From: Scolanthus callimorphus
Lineage: Eukaryota > Cnidaria > Anthozoa > Actiniaria > Edwardsiidae
DNA: 64,000 bases
Assembly (NCBI GenBank): GCA_033964015.1
Contig: CM066922.1
Span: 20,136,507-20,200,506 of the forward strand
Direction: 5' to 3'
In this document: positions 54,491 to 64,000 of the stretch, piece by piece
Position numbering within the stretch: position 1 is the stretch's first letter
Layout of the letters: every line of letters starts with the position of its first letter
Made by a program: the position numbers and the translations under genes
Notes under the pieces: generated by a model
Databases searched by the model: none
Seen by the model: only the letters and a program-made list of their open reading frames with translations
Told to the model about the DNA's origin: nothing

Positions 54491-55690
54491 ATTATCCTGA
54501 TCGCTAATCAAGTCGTTAGTTAACGGCCGAATTGGGAACCCATACATATTTAATCTTATCGCAAATCTCGTCATTAGTTAACGGCCGAATTCAGAACTCA
54601 TACATATATACTGATCGCAAATCTCGTCATTAGTTAACGGCCGAATTGGAACTCATACATAGTATTCTGATCGCTAATCTCGTCGTTAGTTAACGGCCGA
54701 ATTCAGAACTCATACATATATACTGAGCGCGAATCTCGTCATTAGTTAACGGCCGAATTCAGACCCATACATATATATCTGATCGCGAATCGAATCTCGT
54801 CATTAGTTAACGGCCGAATTCAGAACTCATACATATATATTTTGCTCGCGAATCTCGTCATTAGTTAACGGCCGAATTCAGAACCCATACATATATATCC
54901 TGATCGCGAATCTCGTCATTAGTTAACGGCCGAATTCAGAACTCATACATATATATATATCTGATCGCGAATCTCGTCATTAGTTAACTGCCGAATTGGG
55001 AACTCATACATATTATCCTGATCGCTAATCAAGTCGTTAGTTAACGGCCGAATTGGGAACCCATACATATTTAATCTTATCGCAAATCTCGTCATTAGTT
55101 AACGGCCGAATCAGAACTCATACATATATTCTGATCGCGAATCTCGTCATTAGTTAACGGCCGAATGGGAACTCATACATAGTATTCTGATCGCTAATCT
55201 CGTCGTTAGTTAACGGCCGAATTGGGAACCCATACATATATTATTTGATCGCGAACCTCGTCATTAGTTAACGGCCGAATTCAGAACTCATACATATATT
55301 CTGATCGCGAATCGAATCTCGTCATTAGTTAACGGCCGAATTCAGACCCATACATATATATTCTGATCGCGAATCTCGTCATTAGTTAACGGCCGAATTC
55401 AGACCCATACATAGATATTTTGATTGCGAATCTCGTCATTAGTTAACGGCCGAATTCAGACCCATATATAGATATTCTGATTGCGAATCTCGTCATTAGT
55501 TAACGGCCGAATTCAGACCAATACATATATTTCTGATTGCGAATCTCGTTATTAGTTAACGGCCGAATTCAGAACTCATAGATATATATCCTTATCGCGA
55601 ATCTCGTCATTAGTTAACGGCCGAATTCAGAACTCATACATTATATATACTGTTCGCGAATCTCGTCGTTAGTTAACGGCCGAATTCAGG
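54491..55690 (-). repeat. ~58-bp satellite array, right arm outer part
   Basis: About 21 units. The order of variants from 54494 to 55000 closely repeats that of about 51895-52385, pointing to duplication of a multi-unit block around the inserted 2.1 kb element. Confidence 0.95.
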
Positions 55691-55886
55691 CTAAGTATAT
55701 ATATAGTTTATTCGTTTTACGTATTGTTGTTTTAACGTAATTTTGTTTGCATATGTATATGCAAGTAATAACGAAATTCGTCATTACCAAAACACCGTGA
55801 CTTTACCTGACCTTAGGGTAGAAATCTTGCCATTTTTGGGTTCTGTCGTACAAGTAGAACATGCTCTCAATTGCTGGGGCTTTTAA

Positions 55887-56130
55887 AGGGGCTCTCGCAC
55901 GCTTAATATTCATCCACCGTGGACATAAAATAAGTAAAATTATAACTGTGAAAACACATGTACATTTGCCCCTAGCAATCAAAATAATCCTCCAGATTAA
56001 TAGAAAAATATTTCAAGTGTTAGACAAATGCAATTCTAGGTTGTTTTGACTTGTTACAAGAAGATGCAATTGGATTGTGATTTGAGCTATGTTCTTGTCA
56101 GAGAAGTGGCCAGCAAGCGTGCGAGAGCCC
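55887..56130. mobile_element. piggyBac-like MITE, copy 3
   Basis: AGGGGCTCTCGCACGCTTAA to GCGTGCGAGAGCCCC, with TTAA at 55883-55886 and 56131-56134. High similarity to 14901-15147. Confidence 0.78.
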
Positions 56131-56569
56131 CTTAAGAAGGAATGTGTTGAGCTAAATACAAGAACTGAATAGTGAATTACTTTTTCTGGAGAATTGATAT
56201 TGCAATAGCCCTACCACCCTCTTCCCCACGTGGCGATGACTGCATTACAACCAGCCCTAGTGTATATTACATATTCCAATATTGCTAAACAAAAGCTCTA
56301 ATGAAGAGCAATATTATTATTGATGATATCAACCTACAAATGATAACTCTGAAGTCTGGTCCTCTCAAAGAAGTTACTCACATTCTTGAGACTTTTGGCA
56401 GGTTGAAGATGGTATCACAGTCAGCATCTGGGGTTTCTAGGAACATGCAACCGAAATCATGAACCTGAGTTTTCCACAATTAAAAACATTTACTGCCTGC
56501 AAGCAGGCTACCTTGAGACAAACAGTTATGTTTGTAATTTGCTTATAAGTCCTAGTCTGGCATCTTGGT

Positions 56570-58404
56570 TTAAGGCGTTACATCAGACAATGGCTTAAAT
56601 TGTGCAATACTTGATTTGGGTATTCGCACAGTGGCGCCACTCAAGTTGAGAAGCCAGCTACCAAACACTTTGTTCTTGAGAGCAGTAACCAAACTTTCAG
56701 ACCAGTTGTCATTTCCTGAATCGTAAGTCAGGGTATGGAGCAGTTGAGTATTTGCTACCTTGATGTTTGCATATATGTACCAGGAGCAATGGTTGCACAC
56801 CAATGACAAGTATTTCATCATCACTGCAAACCATTAGACTGCCAGCTATAAAGCAAGATGATTTGGAAATCTGGGACCAGGTGTTGGAGCTAATTTCATA
56901 AACCTCATTGTAGTTATATTCAGTCATTGTTAGTCCTAGAATTCGAAAGAGTTTGCCATTTGTGATTATGCAGGCATCTTCCCTGGAATTACATCCTGCA
57001 GAAGCTAGCACTGTCCACAAATTAGACATTGGGTCATATCTTTCAAGTGAGCGATTCCATACGTAGTTATTTTTCCCTGCATGGAAGACTATGCCCCCCA
57101 AAGCATAGATATTCTTATCATCACATACTACTGATGGCCGTGTTCTTGGATCATTCAATGAAGCAACAGGTACTAATGATGATGAATAAGCAAGGGAATG
57201 CCTCATTACATCACCTGCAGCTTTCTGTCTCTCACTTCCAGTTAAGCCAGTATGCTCACCTCCAACAAAGTACAGTGATCCTTCAAAGCATGCCATGCGG
57301 AAATCCTTGATGTTGTACTCAACAGAGCCTACACTTGACCAATACATGTAACCAAGTCAAATCTATCAATATAACTTGTACCATTTCCCTCTCTTACTAA
57401 AAGCATGGCCCCTTTCCCATCATACGCTGCAATCCCAAAACCAAATTCTGAAGAACTGCCTGACAATGGTATTTGGTGCCAGTCATTAGTAGAGGGGGTG
57501 TAACACCAGGGGCCTCTAGCTACTTTGGAAGAATCCCCTTCGCTTGGAAAACTAACACAGCATTGGTGTAAGTGTCAAGGCAAGTTCTAGGATGCTGTAA
57601 ATTTGCAGTGGTTGGTATTAATCTGTTCTCCATGCTATCCATGACCATTTTTAGACAGCTTGGATCTGACGTAACTAGATTTTCATTGAGAACAGAAGAA
57701 TAAATGAAATCTTTGGACAGTGAAGAGAGGCGAACACTGGAAAAAAGCTCAAAGAAGCCTTCCTTTCTTTCATTTTTATGTTTCACCCAATCAAGAACTA
57801 CCTTGAAGACAATTTCCTCACTTTGGACCACCAGATCTTCATTGCATATAATCTCTTGAAGCATTTCCAAGTAAATGTCAATGTTAACTTGAGAATTTTT
57901 CCAAGCTGCCTCAAAATTTTGCACAATCATATCCATTGCTGCATCTTCAAGCATGGTGCTTTTATACTGCACAGCAAACTGATGCGTAGAGAAATAATCG
58001 TCAGACACATTTTCTACTGTGCCAGCCATGTACTGGTCAACGGCCACCTTAAGTTTGTCAAGCATTAGAAAGTCAGCTACTATCATAATTTGCTTGGCTG
58101 TATCTGGGCTTATCTCAATATCTCCGGTATATACAAAGCCGAGTACTTTTTCTACTATGTCGGCGTCAAACTCGTTCAGTTCCACTTTATTCTCGGTCTG
58201 TTCTTTCATCTCAGAGGAGAACAATCCTGCGAAGAAGCCTCCACATGCCGCTAGGACGGCTCTGTGCACAGGAAACTCTCGATCTTGAACGGCCACCATC
58301 GCATCACAAAAGGTGGCAGATCCACGGTACCCATTCAGACGATGCAAAATATCACTCCTGTGATCTCCAACGGAGAGTGTTTTCGTGTTATCAGCCATTT
58401 TCAC
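56570..58404 (-). pseudogene. BTB-BACK-Kelch (KLHL family) copy 3, N-terminal half intact
   Basis: An uninterrupted 294-codon frame (58404-57520) covers the BTB domain (GDHRSDILHRLNGYRGSATF, VHRAVLAACGGFFAGLFSSE) and BACK domain (DDYFSTHQFAVQYKSTMLED, VFKVVLDWVKHKNERKEGFF). The Kelch region continues after a shift near 57548, again after 57345 (57347-56709), and once more near 56780. The third frame ends at 56570. KLHL proteins pair BTB/BACK binding to CUL3 with Kelch-mediated substrate choice. If the late shifts are sequencing errors this is a whole gene; otherwise it could still express a BTB-BACK fragment. The conserved 5' flank (CCAGGTGACCCGGCCTTCTG) lies about 100 bases upstream of the ATG, as expected for an undisturbed unit. 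Confidence 0.85.
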
Positions 58405-58615
58405 CCTTTAAAAGGTAGTTTGACTTCCTACTTCCTGCAGCAGCACTCCAATCGAACTTGCACTTCCGCAACGCCTTCAAGAAGTCACGCGCATTTCTCC
58501 AGGTGACCCGGCCTTCTGTTCGACACAGGTATCCCAAAGTCCCAGGCTTCCTTGCTGAATCGCTGGGATCGGAGACGACAACAGGTTTGAACAACAGGTT
58601 GGTCTGCCATGGGAG

Positions 58616-58670
58616 CTTAGACGATGCAAAATATCACTCCTGTGATCTCCAAGGGAGAGTGTTTCAGTGT
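58616..58670 (-). pseudogene. short fragment of BTB-Kelch 5' coding sequence
   Basis: AGACGATGCAAAATATCACT and CCTGTGATCTCC repeat the start of copy 3 (codons around SVGDHRSDILHR) just upstream of it. A tiny partial duplication. Confidence 0.6.
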
Positions 58671-58679
58671 TACCAGATC

Positions 58680-60506
58680 ATTTTGAATACATGTTCAACA
58701 ATAGAACGAAGCAATGTGTATAAATGCAAATGAACCTCGTATTTGGACATGAGAGCCTCTTATGTGGACACATCGTATTTGGACATCCTTATATGGAAGT
58801 CGTACAACAACCCCTACTCAAAAGATGCGGCCTTATATGCCAAGTATAAGGCGCGAAGGAGAAAGGTAACATGTAAAAGCAAGAGAAAATGATCCCCCGA
58901 GAACGCAACCCCAACACACGGATCTCTTTCCAGTGGCAGAAAAGCGTGACATTCTATTTTTAGAACAGGAAGCTATTTTAGCGGCGCCTTCTGATTGGAC
59001 GTGTCCTAGCAACAGACATCACTGTGAGGATGCATGAGTGACCAGCATGCTACGTGACGCTGCACTGTTGCTGTTCTCGTAATTATGATTGGCTGATTTG
59101 CCATGGTAAATAAGAGTGCGCGCAGCCCTGGCGCGCAGACAACGCTGCTTGCATCAACACGCGCGTGCTTCTAAACCAACAGCTTGAAATAGTTTTGAAA
59201 ACACCAACAGGAAAACAGTTCGAATGGCGTGCGGGAACCTATTTTAGCTACTGCCACTCAGATGGGTCATGGGGTTGCGTTCTCTGGGGATCATTTTGGT
59301 TAAAAGATACCCATCATGAAATTCCGTGTTTGACTAAAATGCTGCCATCTTATTTATCGTCTTCTCATCGAGTAGTCACAGAAACACCATCATGAGAGAA
59401 AACAATTTGGACACATATTTCGGCCCTAAAAGATACCAATCTCCCTAAAATATATTGAAGATCACGATCATCCCTAAATGAGACCAAACCCCCATGATTT
59501 TAACCCCTAAAAGATACGACGATCCCCGGGGGGGGGGGGGGGGACTCCTATATTTTTTGGTCGGGGATGATCGTCGGAAATTTTCAGTTTCACCCCTAAA
59601 AGATACCAAACATGGCGGGCCATGGCGTGGCTCATAAAATTTATTACTCTAAAAGATACCCTAAGAGGGATGAGGTCTAATGTGCCAACTAGGCGAGAAG
59701 GACACAGGTAACAGGTGAAAGATATCCAACAAGAAATTTCGTGTTTGTTTCTAATTTATCGTCTTCTCATCGAATAATCTCTCTTTCTTACACGATTTTT
59801 AGAAGCACCATCATGGGAAAAAACAATTTGGACACAGTTTCGGCCCCTAAAAGATACCAAAATCTCCCTAAAATTTATTGAAGATCAAGATCACCCCTAA
59901 AAGAGACCAAACCATCGTGATTTTAACCCCTAAAAGATACGACGATCATCCCCGACCAAAACATATGGGAGTCCCCCCCCCCGGGCGACGATCATCCCCG
60001 ACAAAAAAAAATATTGGAGTCACCTCCCACCCCCTCCACGGAGGCTAATATAGTGAAATTGGCGTTGGGAGGCTTAGAATCCCGGAATTTCCACAGGGGC
60101 AGACTAGAGGTCATTCTAGGAAGGTTGGAATTCTACAGGGGTCATGCGAGAAAGGTGGAAGTTCCACAGGGGACCGCATGCTAAAGGATGATTTCCACAG
60201 GGATCATGCTAGAAAGGTTGTATGAATTTCCACAGGGATCATGCCGAAAGGTTGGAAAAATCCGGAACTTTTTAGCAACTGGTTTATAAAGTTTATTTTT
60301 AAAATATCTATATTGGTTTTACCAATGTTATAATAGGCCCATTACAACGCGACACATGGCAACAGCCACTACTTAATAAGTCCTAAATGCATAGCTATAA
60401 TAATAAATTAAAATCAACGCTACTTGTCTATAATTCCTTCTTTTCCGATGTTGCCCCCTACTTACAAACAATTTAAAACAGAGTAAACACAAGCCAGGTT
60501 TTGTCT
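58680..60506. other. intergenic with repeat field
   Basis: 59400-60010 is an inverted-repeat field. CCCCTAAAAGATACC words occur many times, GATGATCGTC/GACGATCATCCCCGAC pairs frame it, and there is a G run of about 16 bases at 59528 and a C run near 59977. 60090-60250 holds TTCCACAGGGG words. No gene recognised. Confidence 0.5.
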
Positions 60507-63385
60507 TTAAAAGCTTGGCATAGGAATGTCTGGCATGTGGTTCTTTAGGAGACACAGCATCACCGCCTGAAATGGAGAAACGTAAATTACCAAAATTAAA
60601 GGTTGCCTAGCAAGGGTACAGTTAGAGAAAACACTGCTCGGCAGTCGGGTGGACAGATAGAGAGAAGCAGATAGACTGCTTGCAGTCCCTTGCTCGGGGA
60701 ACGTCCGTAATATTAGAGGGTAAAAGTCTTACTTTGCGCGCGCCTAGTACTGTGCATTTATGCCGGGGACATGTCACGATAAGCACGCACGCACCACAGA
60801 GTCACAGAGCCACGATCAGCGCGCACCACACGGGGTGAATCCCCCTGTGGTACGCGCTTATCGTGACGTGACTCTGTGGTGCGTGCTTGCTTTTACTAGT
60901 ACTAGGCGCGCGCTAAGACTTGACTTTTTTACCCTTTTATTACGGACGTTCCCCGAGCAAGGGACTGCAAGCAGCCTAAGAAGCAGACAAATAAACAGGC
61001 AAAGACAGACAGACAAGTATTACACATAGACAGTCAGCTATTGTCAGACAGACAGGAGGACATATGACAATCAGAAACATACAGTATACATACAGACACG
61101 GGAGGACATATGACAGCAGAGGGAGACGGAGACTGACAGTCAGGCAGACAGCTATTGCAGGGCAGACTGGTAGACAGACAGACATACATCAAGACAAATA
61201 GATAGGCACAGATAAATATAGACAGACATACAGGTATTGCAGACAGTAGAACAGACAGCTAGTGCTAACAAGACGGGAGGACATGCAGGTAGACAAGAAG
61301 CCAGACAGACAGTAAAGCCCTAGCTAAACTAGGACAAATGTAGCGCGCAACATTGTAGCCGGACACATGTTTCCTTCATGTTTCCCAGTTTAGCCACGCG
61401 AACATTGTTGCGCGCAACAAATTTTGTAGCCGGGACACAAAGAAATGTTTCCTCGCAAGACAAGAAACATTTAATGTGTCCGAGACAGAATCCTAGTTTA
61501 ACCACTCGGGGAAACATGCAGGACACAAATGCTGCGTGCTACATGTGTCCTAGTTTAGCCGTAGATTAACGACAGGTCTTAGATAAGATGACAGGAGGGA
61601 AATTCCATCTGCTACCATTGTCGTTGAGTTCTCAAAACCCCACTATTCAGTACGACCACTACCACTCTTACCATGACAGTCCACTTCCGGTTCTCAGCCT
61701 CTTGCCATATAAGGGATTTATCCGAGTAGAACACGTCATCAGTGACTTCCTCCGGGTGTCGCGGCAAGCAGTGGAGAAACACGGCATCCTTGTTAGCGAG
61801 GTTCATCAGCTACAAGCAACATGGATAGAAAAGTTATCATAAAGCTCGCTTTACTCGCGGGAGTTACGATCCTTAGTGATACAAGGGTTTAAATGTTGGC
61901 TTTATGAGATTAGCAACAATCATAGTGCTTGTTTAGTTGCTCCTTTTGTTGCGTTCGCTCCTTCCCACCCCCCACTTGGTAAGTATAATTTCCACTGGTG
62001 GCATTGCCCCCATGGCTTCTTATAGACCTAATTCAGAAAAGGTTGCTTTGGTCACTGGTCTTTGGTCATTGAACGGCTTGTTTCGTGGTCACTGAAGCAA
62101 ACAATTCCTTTGTTTCGCGCTATAATAAGAAGACCAAACACCAAAGCAACCGTTTTGAATTAGGTGTGTGTTACTGTCACGTGTCACTAAACGGCAATCG
62201 CGCTACTACTCGCGTGAAATGCTAAGGGGAGGGGTTTTCGTAACGAAACGCACCTCGTTGCACCGTCTGTCACGACACATGTTACTGTCACATCACATGT
62301 CTGTCACGCAAATAATCTCAATTCCCTGATGAAGACCCAAGGTTTCGGTCGAAACGTTGCATCGGTAGGAAGTTAGTTCCAGAAATCGATTAATTTCTTC
62401 TATAGTCAAACCTGTTTCATCAATCGGAAAGTCTGCCTGTAAACTTGTAAAGCCGTAAACACAAAACCAGTCAAACCTGTTTGTCAACTTGATAGCTACC
62501 AACGCCTTCAGCCTAGCAGCACTCTCCTCTTCCTGTCCCATACTGATCCAGGTATCAGTCACCACGCAATCCGCCTTGACACAGGCTTCCCGTGGGTCTG
62601 TAGTCATCTCGATCTTAGTGCCGAACTGAGGAGAAAATCGTAAGGACCATAAGTTTTGATGATTCAAACAACCGATGTTATCAGATTTTCGGGAAAAAAT
62701 TGCACTGATCAACTTTCCCAAATCATGCGATGGAATCAATGCTTTCCAGACTCGTACACAGTCGTTAATTGCGTTTCTTTTCTATTTCGCTTTTGCGTTA
62801 CTGGCTGTTGCCGATATTGCGTTACTTGAAAGGCGCGCAAAGGATAATGGGACTTCGCCCTGACCGTGATGCAACGCGCACTTTGATAAAAGCTCGTCTT
62901 GACCGTGATGCACCGTGCGCCGCGCGCCGCCTCGAAGAGAACAACAGGCGACTGTGTACAAGTCATGCTTCCTCTGCGGTCTTCTATTTCAATCCGACAA
63001 AATGACGGCAGACCTACTGGCGAATACTTCCAAAAAATCGTTACCTGTGTTCCCATATCCAGAAACATATAAGTTATAAGTTTCTGCATGATCTTAATGT
63101 GCGTCCCGCGCCCGTTAGATTGGGCGTAAAATTCCGAGTTTTAGCGTGTAGGCGTGGCAATCACGCGGTAAAGCGAAAACCATTATTCTTTTCAAGGCCC
63201 ATCACCAACCGAGAGCCTTTGCAGACTCTTAGCCTATCAGAGCAACCGAAAAAGAATGGATCAATTTGAAAACAAAAGAAAACGAGGCGCAAAGGCTCCC
63301 GGTTGGTGATGGGCCTTGAAAAACGACTCACCTCTTCAGCAAAAGCTTTCGCATCCTTGACAACTTGAGAGTCTGGTTCATATCC
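60507..63385 (-). CDS. OTC: ornithine carbamoyltransferase, 3' exons (partial)
   Basis: Exons, minus strand: 63332-63385 ([18 protein letters not shown]), 62500-62625 ([20 protein letters not shown], then [14 protein letters not shown]), 61672-61809 ([20 protein letters not shown], then [20 protein letters not shown]) and 60507-60566 ([19 protein letters not shown], stop). Splice sites are canonical and frames hold in every exon. OTC makes citrulline from ornithine and carbamoyl phosphate in the mitochondrial matrix. [10 protein letters not shown] and the catalytic [10 protein letters not shown] motif are present, so the part seen looks functional. The short segment expected between 62500 and 61809 (about 8 residues) was not found and may be a micro-exon. 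The N-terminal half, with the carbamoyl-phosphate site and transit peptide, lies beyond the right edge. Introns are full of MITEs, one only 9 bases from a splice donor. Confidence 0.9.
60676..60974. mobile_element. MITE with ~95-bp terminal inverted repeats
   Basis: CTGCTTGCAGTCCCTTGCTC at the left is mirrored by GAGCAAGGGACTGCAAGCAG at the right. Pairing continues through ACGTCCGTAATA and GCGCGCGCCTAGTACT. The centre contains a further palindrome (CACCACA...TGTGGTG). In the last OTC intron. Confidence 0.75.
60978..61315. repeat. GACA microsatellite field
   Basis: Dense, degenerate CAGACAGACA and relatives with AGGACATATGACA insertions. In the last OTC intron. No coding content. Confidence 0.8.
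61316..61566. repeat. repeat built on TAAACTAGGACACA words
   Basis: AGCTAAACTAGGACAAATGT at the left and CACATGTGTCCTAGTTTAGC at the right are complementary. Internal TTTAGCCACGCGAAC recurs at 5370-5385. Probably a MITE, in the last OTC intron. Confidence 0.6.
62027..62164. mobile_element. 138-bp MITE in OTC intron
   Basis: CCTAATTCAGAAAAGGTTGC is mirrored by GCAACCGTTTTGAATTAGG; pairing includes TTTGGT/ACCAAA. Confidence 0.65.
63189..63322. mobile_element. MITE 9 bases from an OTC splice donor
   Basis: TTTTCAAGGCCCATCACCAA is mirrored by TTGGTGATGGGCCTTGAAAA; pairing continues through GAGAGCCTTTGC. The right end (63322) is 9 bases from the exon edge at 63332 on the intron side. A fragment of the same family lies near 12375-12405. 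Confidence 0.75.
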
Positions 63386-63415
63386 CTTGAAAACACAACC
63401 ATAACAAGTGACTTA

Positions 63416-63849
63416 GACCCCGTTCACACGAGAACGGTACAAAACCGGACCGGTACAATTTTGTTACGGTACCGTCGCGCGTTCACACGGGACCTGCGGT
63501 ACCGGACCAATTTTGACACGGCTAAGTCTCGGCTAGGTCCGGCACGGTCCCGTGTGAACAGGCGGTACCGTACCATTCTCGAACCCAGAGCTCCCCGGCT
63601 CGTATCCTCGCGGGGAGGCTCTGGTGACAGCCACTGACTTATGCGCGAGATTTAATAAAGAGTCGCTGAGAGAAAGACCTTTCAGCGCATGCTCCAACGC
63701 TCAAAATCAGCCAATCAGCGACGGCCCTGAAATGAATGTCCCCAGAGCCTCCCCTGCGAGCAGACGAGCCGGGGAGCTCTGGGTACGAGAATGGTACCGT
63801 ACCAGAATTGTACCGGAACGGTTTTGTACTGGTCTCATGTGAACGGGGA
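63416..63849. mobile_element. GTTCACAC-type MITE, copy 2, split by a nested MITE
   Basis: Starts ACCCCGTTCACACGAGAACG and ends CTCATGTGAACGGGG. Same family as 6065-6280. The Mutator-like MITE at 63574-63793 is inserted inside it. Confidence 0.8.
63574..63793. mobile_element. Mutator-like MITE, copy 2 (nested)
   Basis: CATTCTCGAACCCAGAGCTC to CTGGGTACGAGAATG, flanked by the 9-bp duplication GTACCGTAC (63565-63573, 63794-63802). Because it interrupts a recognisable second MITE, its borders are unambiguous. Confidence 0.85.
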
Positions 63850-64000
63850 CCTTACATCTATTTCTACAATAGAACAAGTTGTCAATCCACTCGCCTTTTT
63901 AGCCTATTTTCTGTTTGGACATATGAATGTAAAAGGTCTGTTTAATTGGACCAAAACTCGCCTATTTTCTCGCTGCAAGAATAGGGGAGAACAGGGGGAA

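Larger units (their letters stand above)
48966..55844. mobile_element. 6.9 kb foldback (FB/Galileo-like) element with satellite arms
   Basis: The outer ends are a 46-bp inverted repeat: AGAACCCAAAATGGCAAGAT at the left, ATCTTGCCATTTTTGGGTTC at the right. Next in on both sides is a conserved block with TTACTTGCATATACATATGC. Then come arrays of a ~58-bp satellite, in opposite orientation on the two sides (49424-50045 and 50955-55690). The inner edges of the arms also pair: CTAATCACGAGGGCGCATCA at 50039 with its complement at about 50940-50959. The unpaired middle is about 50140-50900. The right arm is interrupted by a separate 2.1 kb element (52390-54490), and the left arm by a 0.3 kb palindrome (49001-49309). 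No transposase gene is visible. Confidence 0.82.

Noticed and set aside
43780..57350. Identical one-base deletion in BTB-Kelch copies 2 and 3 at the blade boundary, as a shared ancestral lesion
   Set aside because: On alignment the missing base falls at different positions (TTTAGG versus TTGGG in copy 2; GTGC versus TAC in copy 3), so the lesions are independent.
59165..59395. A 76-codon open frame (MLLNQQLEIVLKTPTGKQFE...) as a small gene
   Set aside because: No recognisable family, no splice or promoter support, and it runs into a repeat field.
1..64000. tRNA, rRNA or snRNA genes
   Set aside because: I looked for tRNA A/B box patterns and rRNA words by eye and saw none convincing. A covariance-model scan would be decisive.

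Overview
This is a 64 kb piece of an animal nuclear genome. Genes are split by canonical GT-AG introns, one intron is a U12-type AT-AC intron, and the intergenic space is crowded with short inverted-repeat transposons, minisatellites and fragments of larger mobile elements. The gene set (ZDHHC14-like palmitoyltransferase, TEX9, ornithine carbamoyltransferase, a Cys-loop channel, a TGDS-like sequence and a small cluster of BTB-Kelch copies) together with the moderately AT-rich composition suggests an anthozoan cnidarian, possibly a stony coral. The phylum call is an inference from general resemblance; I could not run a search.

Layout. 2.0-3.2 kb (-): intronless, heavily frameshifted TGDS-like copy. 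4.2-7.4 kb (+): last four recognisable exons of a Cys-loop ligand-gated channel, with an apparent indel in TM1 and a C-terminus that runs into a repeat. 9.2-16.6 kb (-): TEX9, twelve exons, about 391 codons, with two apparent frame breaks. 17.3-26.4 kb (+): ZDHHC14-like DHHC palmitoyltransferase, ten exons and 362 codons, fully in frame. It is head to head with TEX9 across a 0.7 kb gap. 28.7-58.6 kb: three tandemly duplicated BTB-BACK-Kelch units (-), all broken by frameshifts. The first unit is interrupted upstream of its ATG by a 2.9 kb foldback element with about 0.7 kb arms. The second is interrupted downstream by a tyrosine-recombinase retroelement and a tandem pair of Helitron-like elements. 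Between the second and third lies a 6.9 kb foldback element whose arms are arrays of a roughly 58-bp satellite. 60.5-63.4 kb (-): 3' exons of ornithine carbamoyltransferase (OTC), continuing off the right edge. A truncated OTC exon copy sits at about 46 kb.

No operon-like organisation is expected or seen. The only likely functional coupling is the divergent TEX9/ZDHHC14 pair, which may share a promoter. The intact genes cover protein S-palmitoylation (ZDHHC14), a centriole/cilium-associated coiled-coil protein (TEX9) and citrulline synthesis in mitochondria (OTC).

Mobile DNA dominates the window. Several MITE families are present in two or more copies, with target duplications that can be read directly: 8 bp for a hAT-like family, 9-10 bp for a Mutator-like family and TTAA for a piggyBac-like family. 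Many frame breaks in otherwise well conserved exons are single-base losses in short homopolymers. Some of the apparent pseudogenization may therefore be base-calling error, and this must be checked before any locus is called dead.
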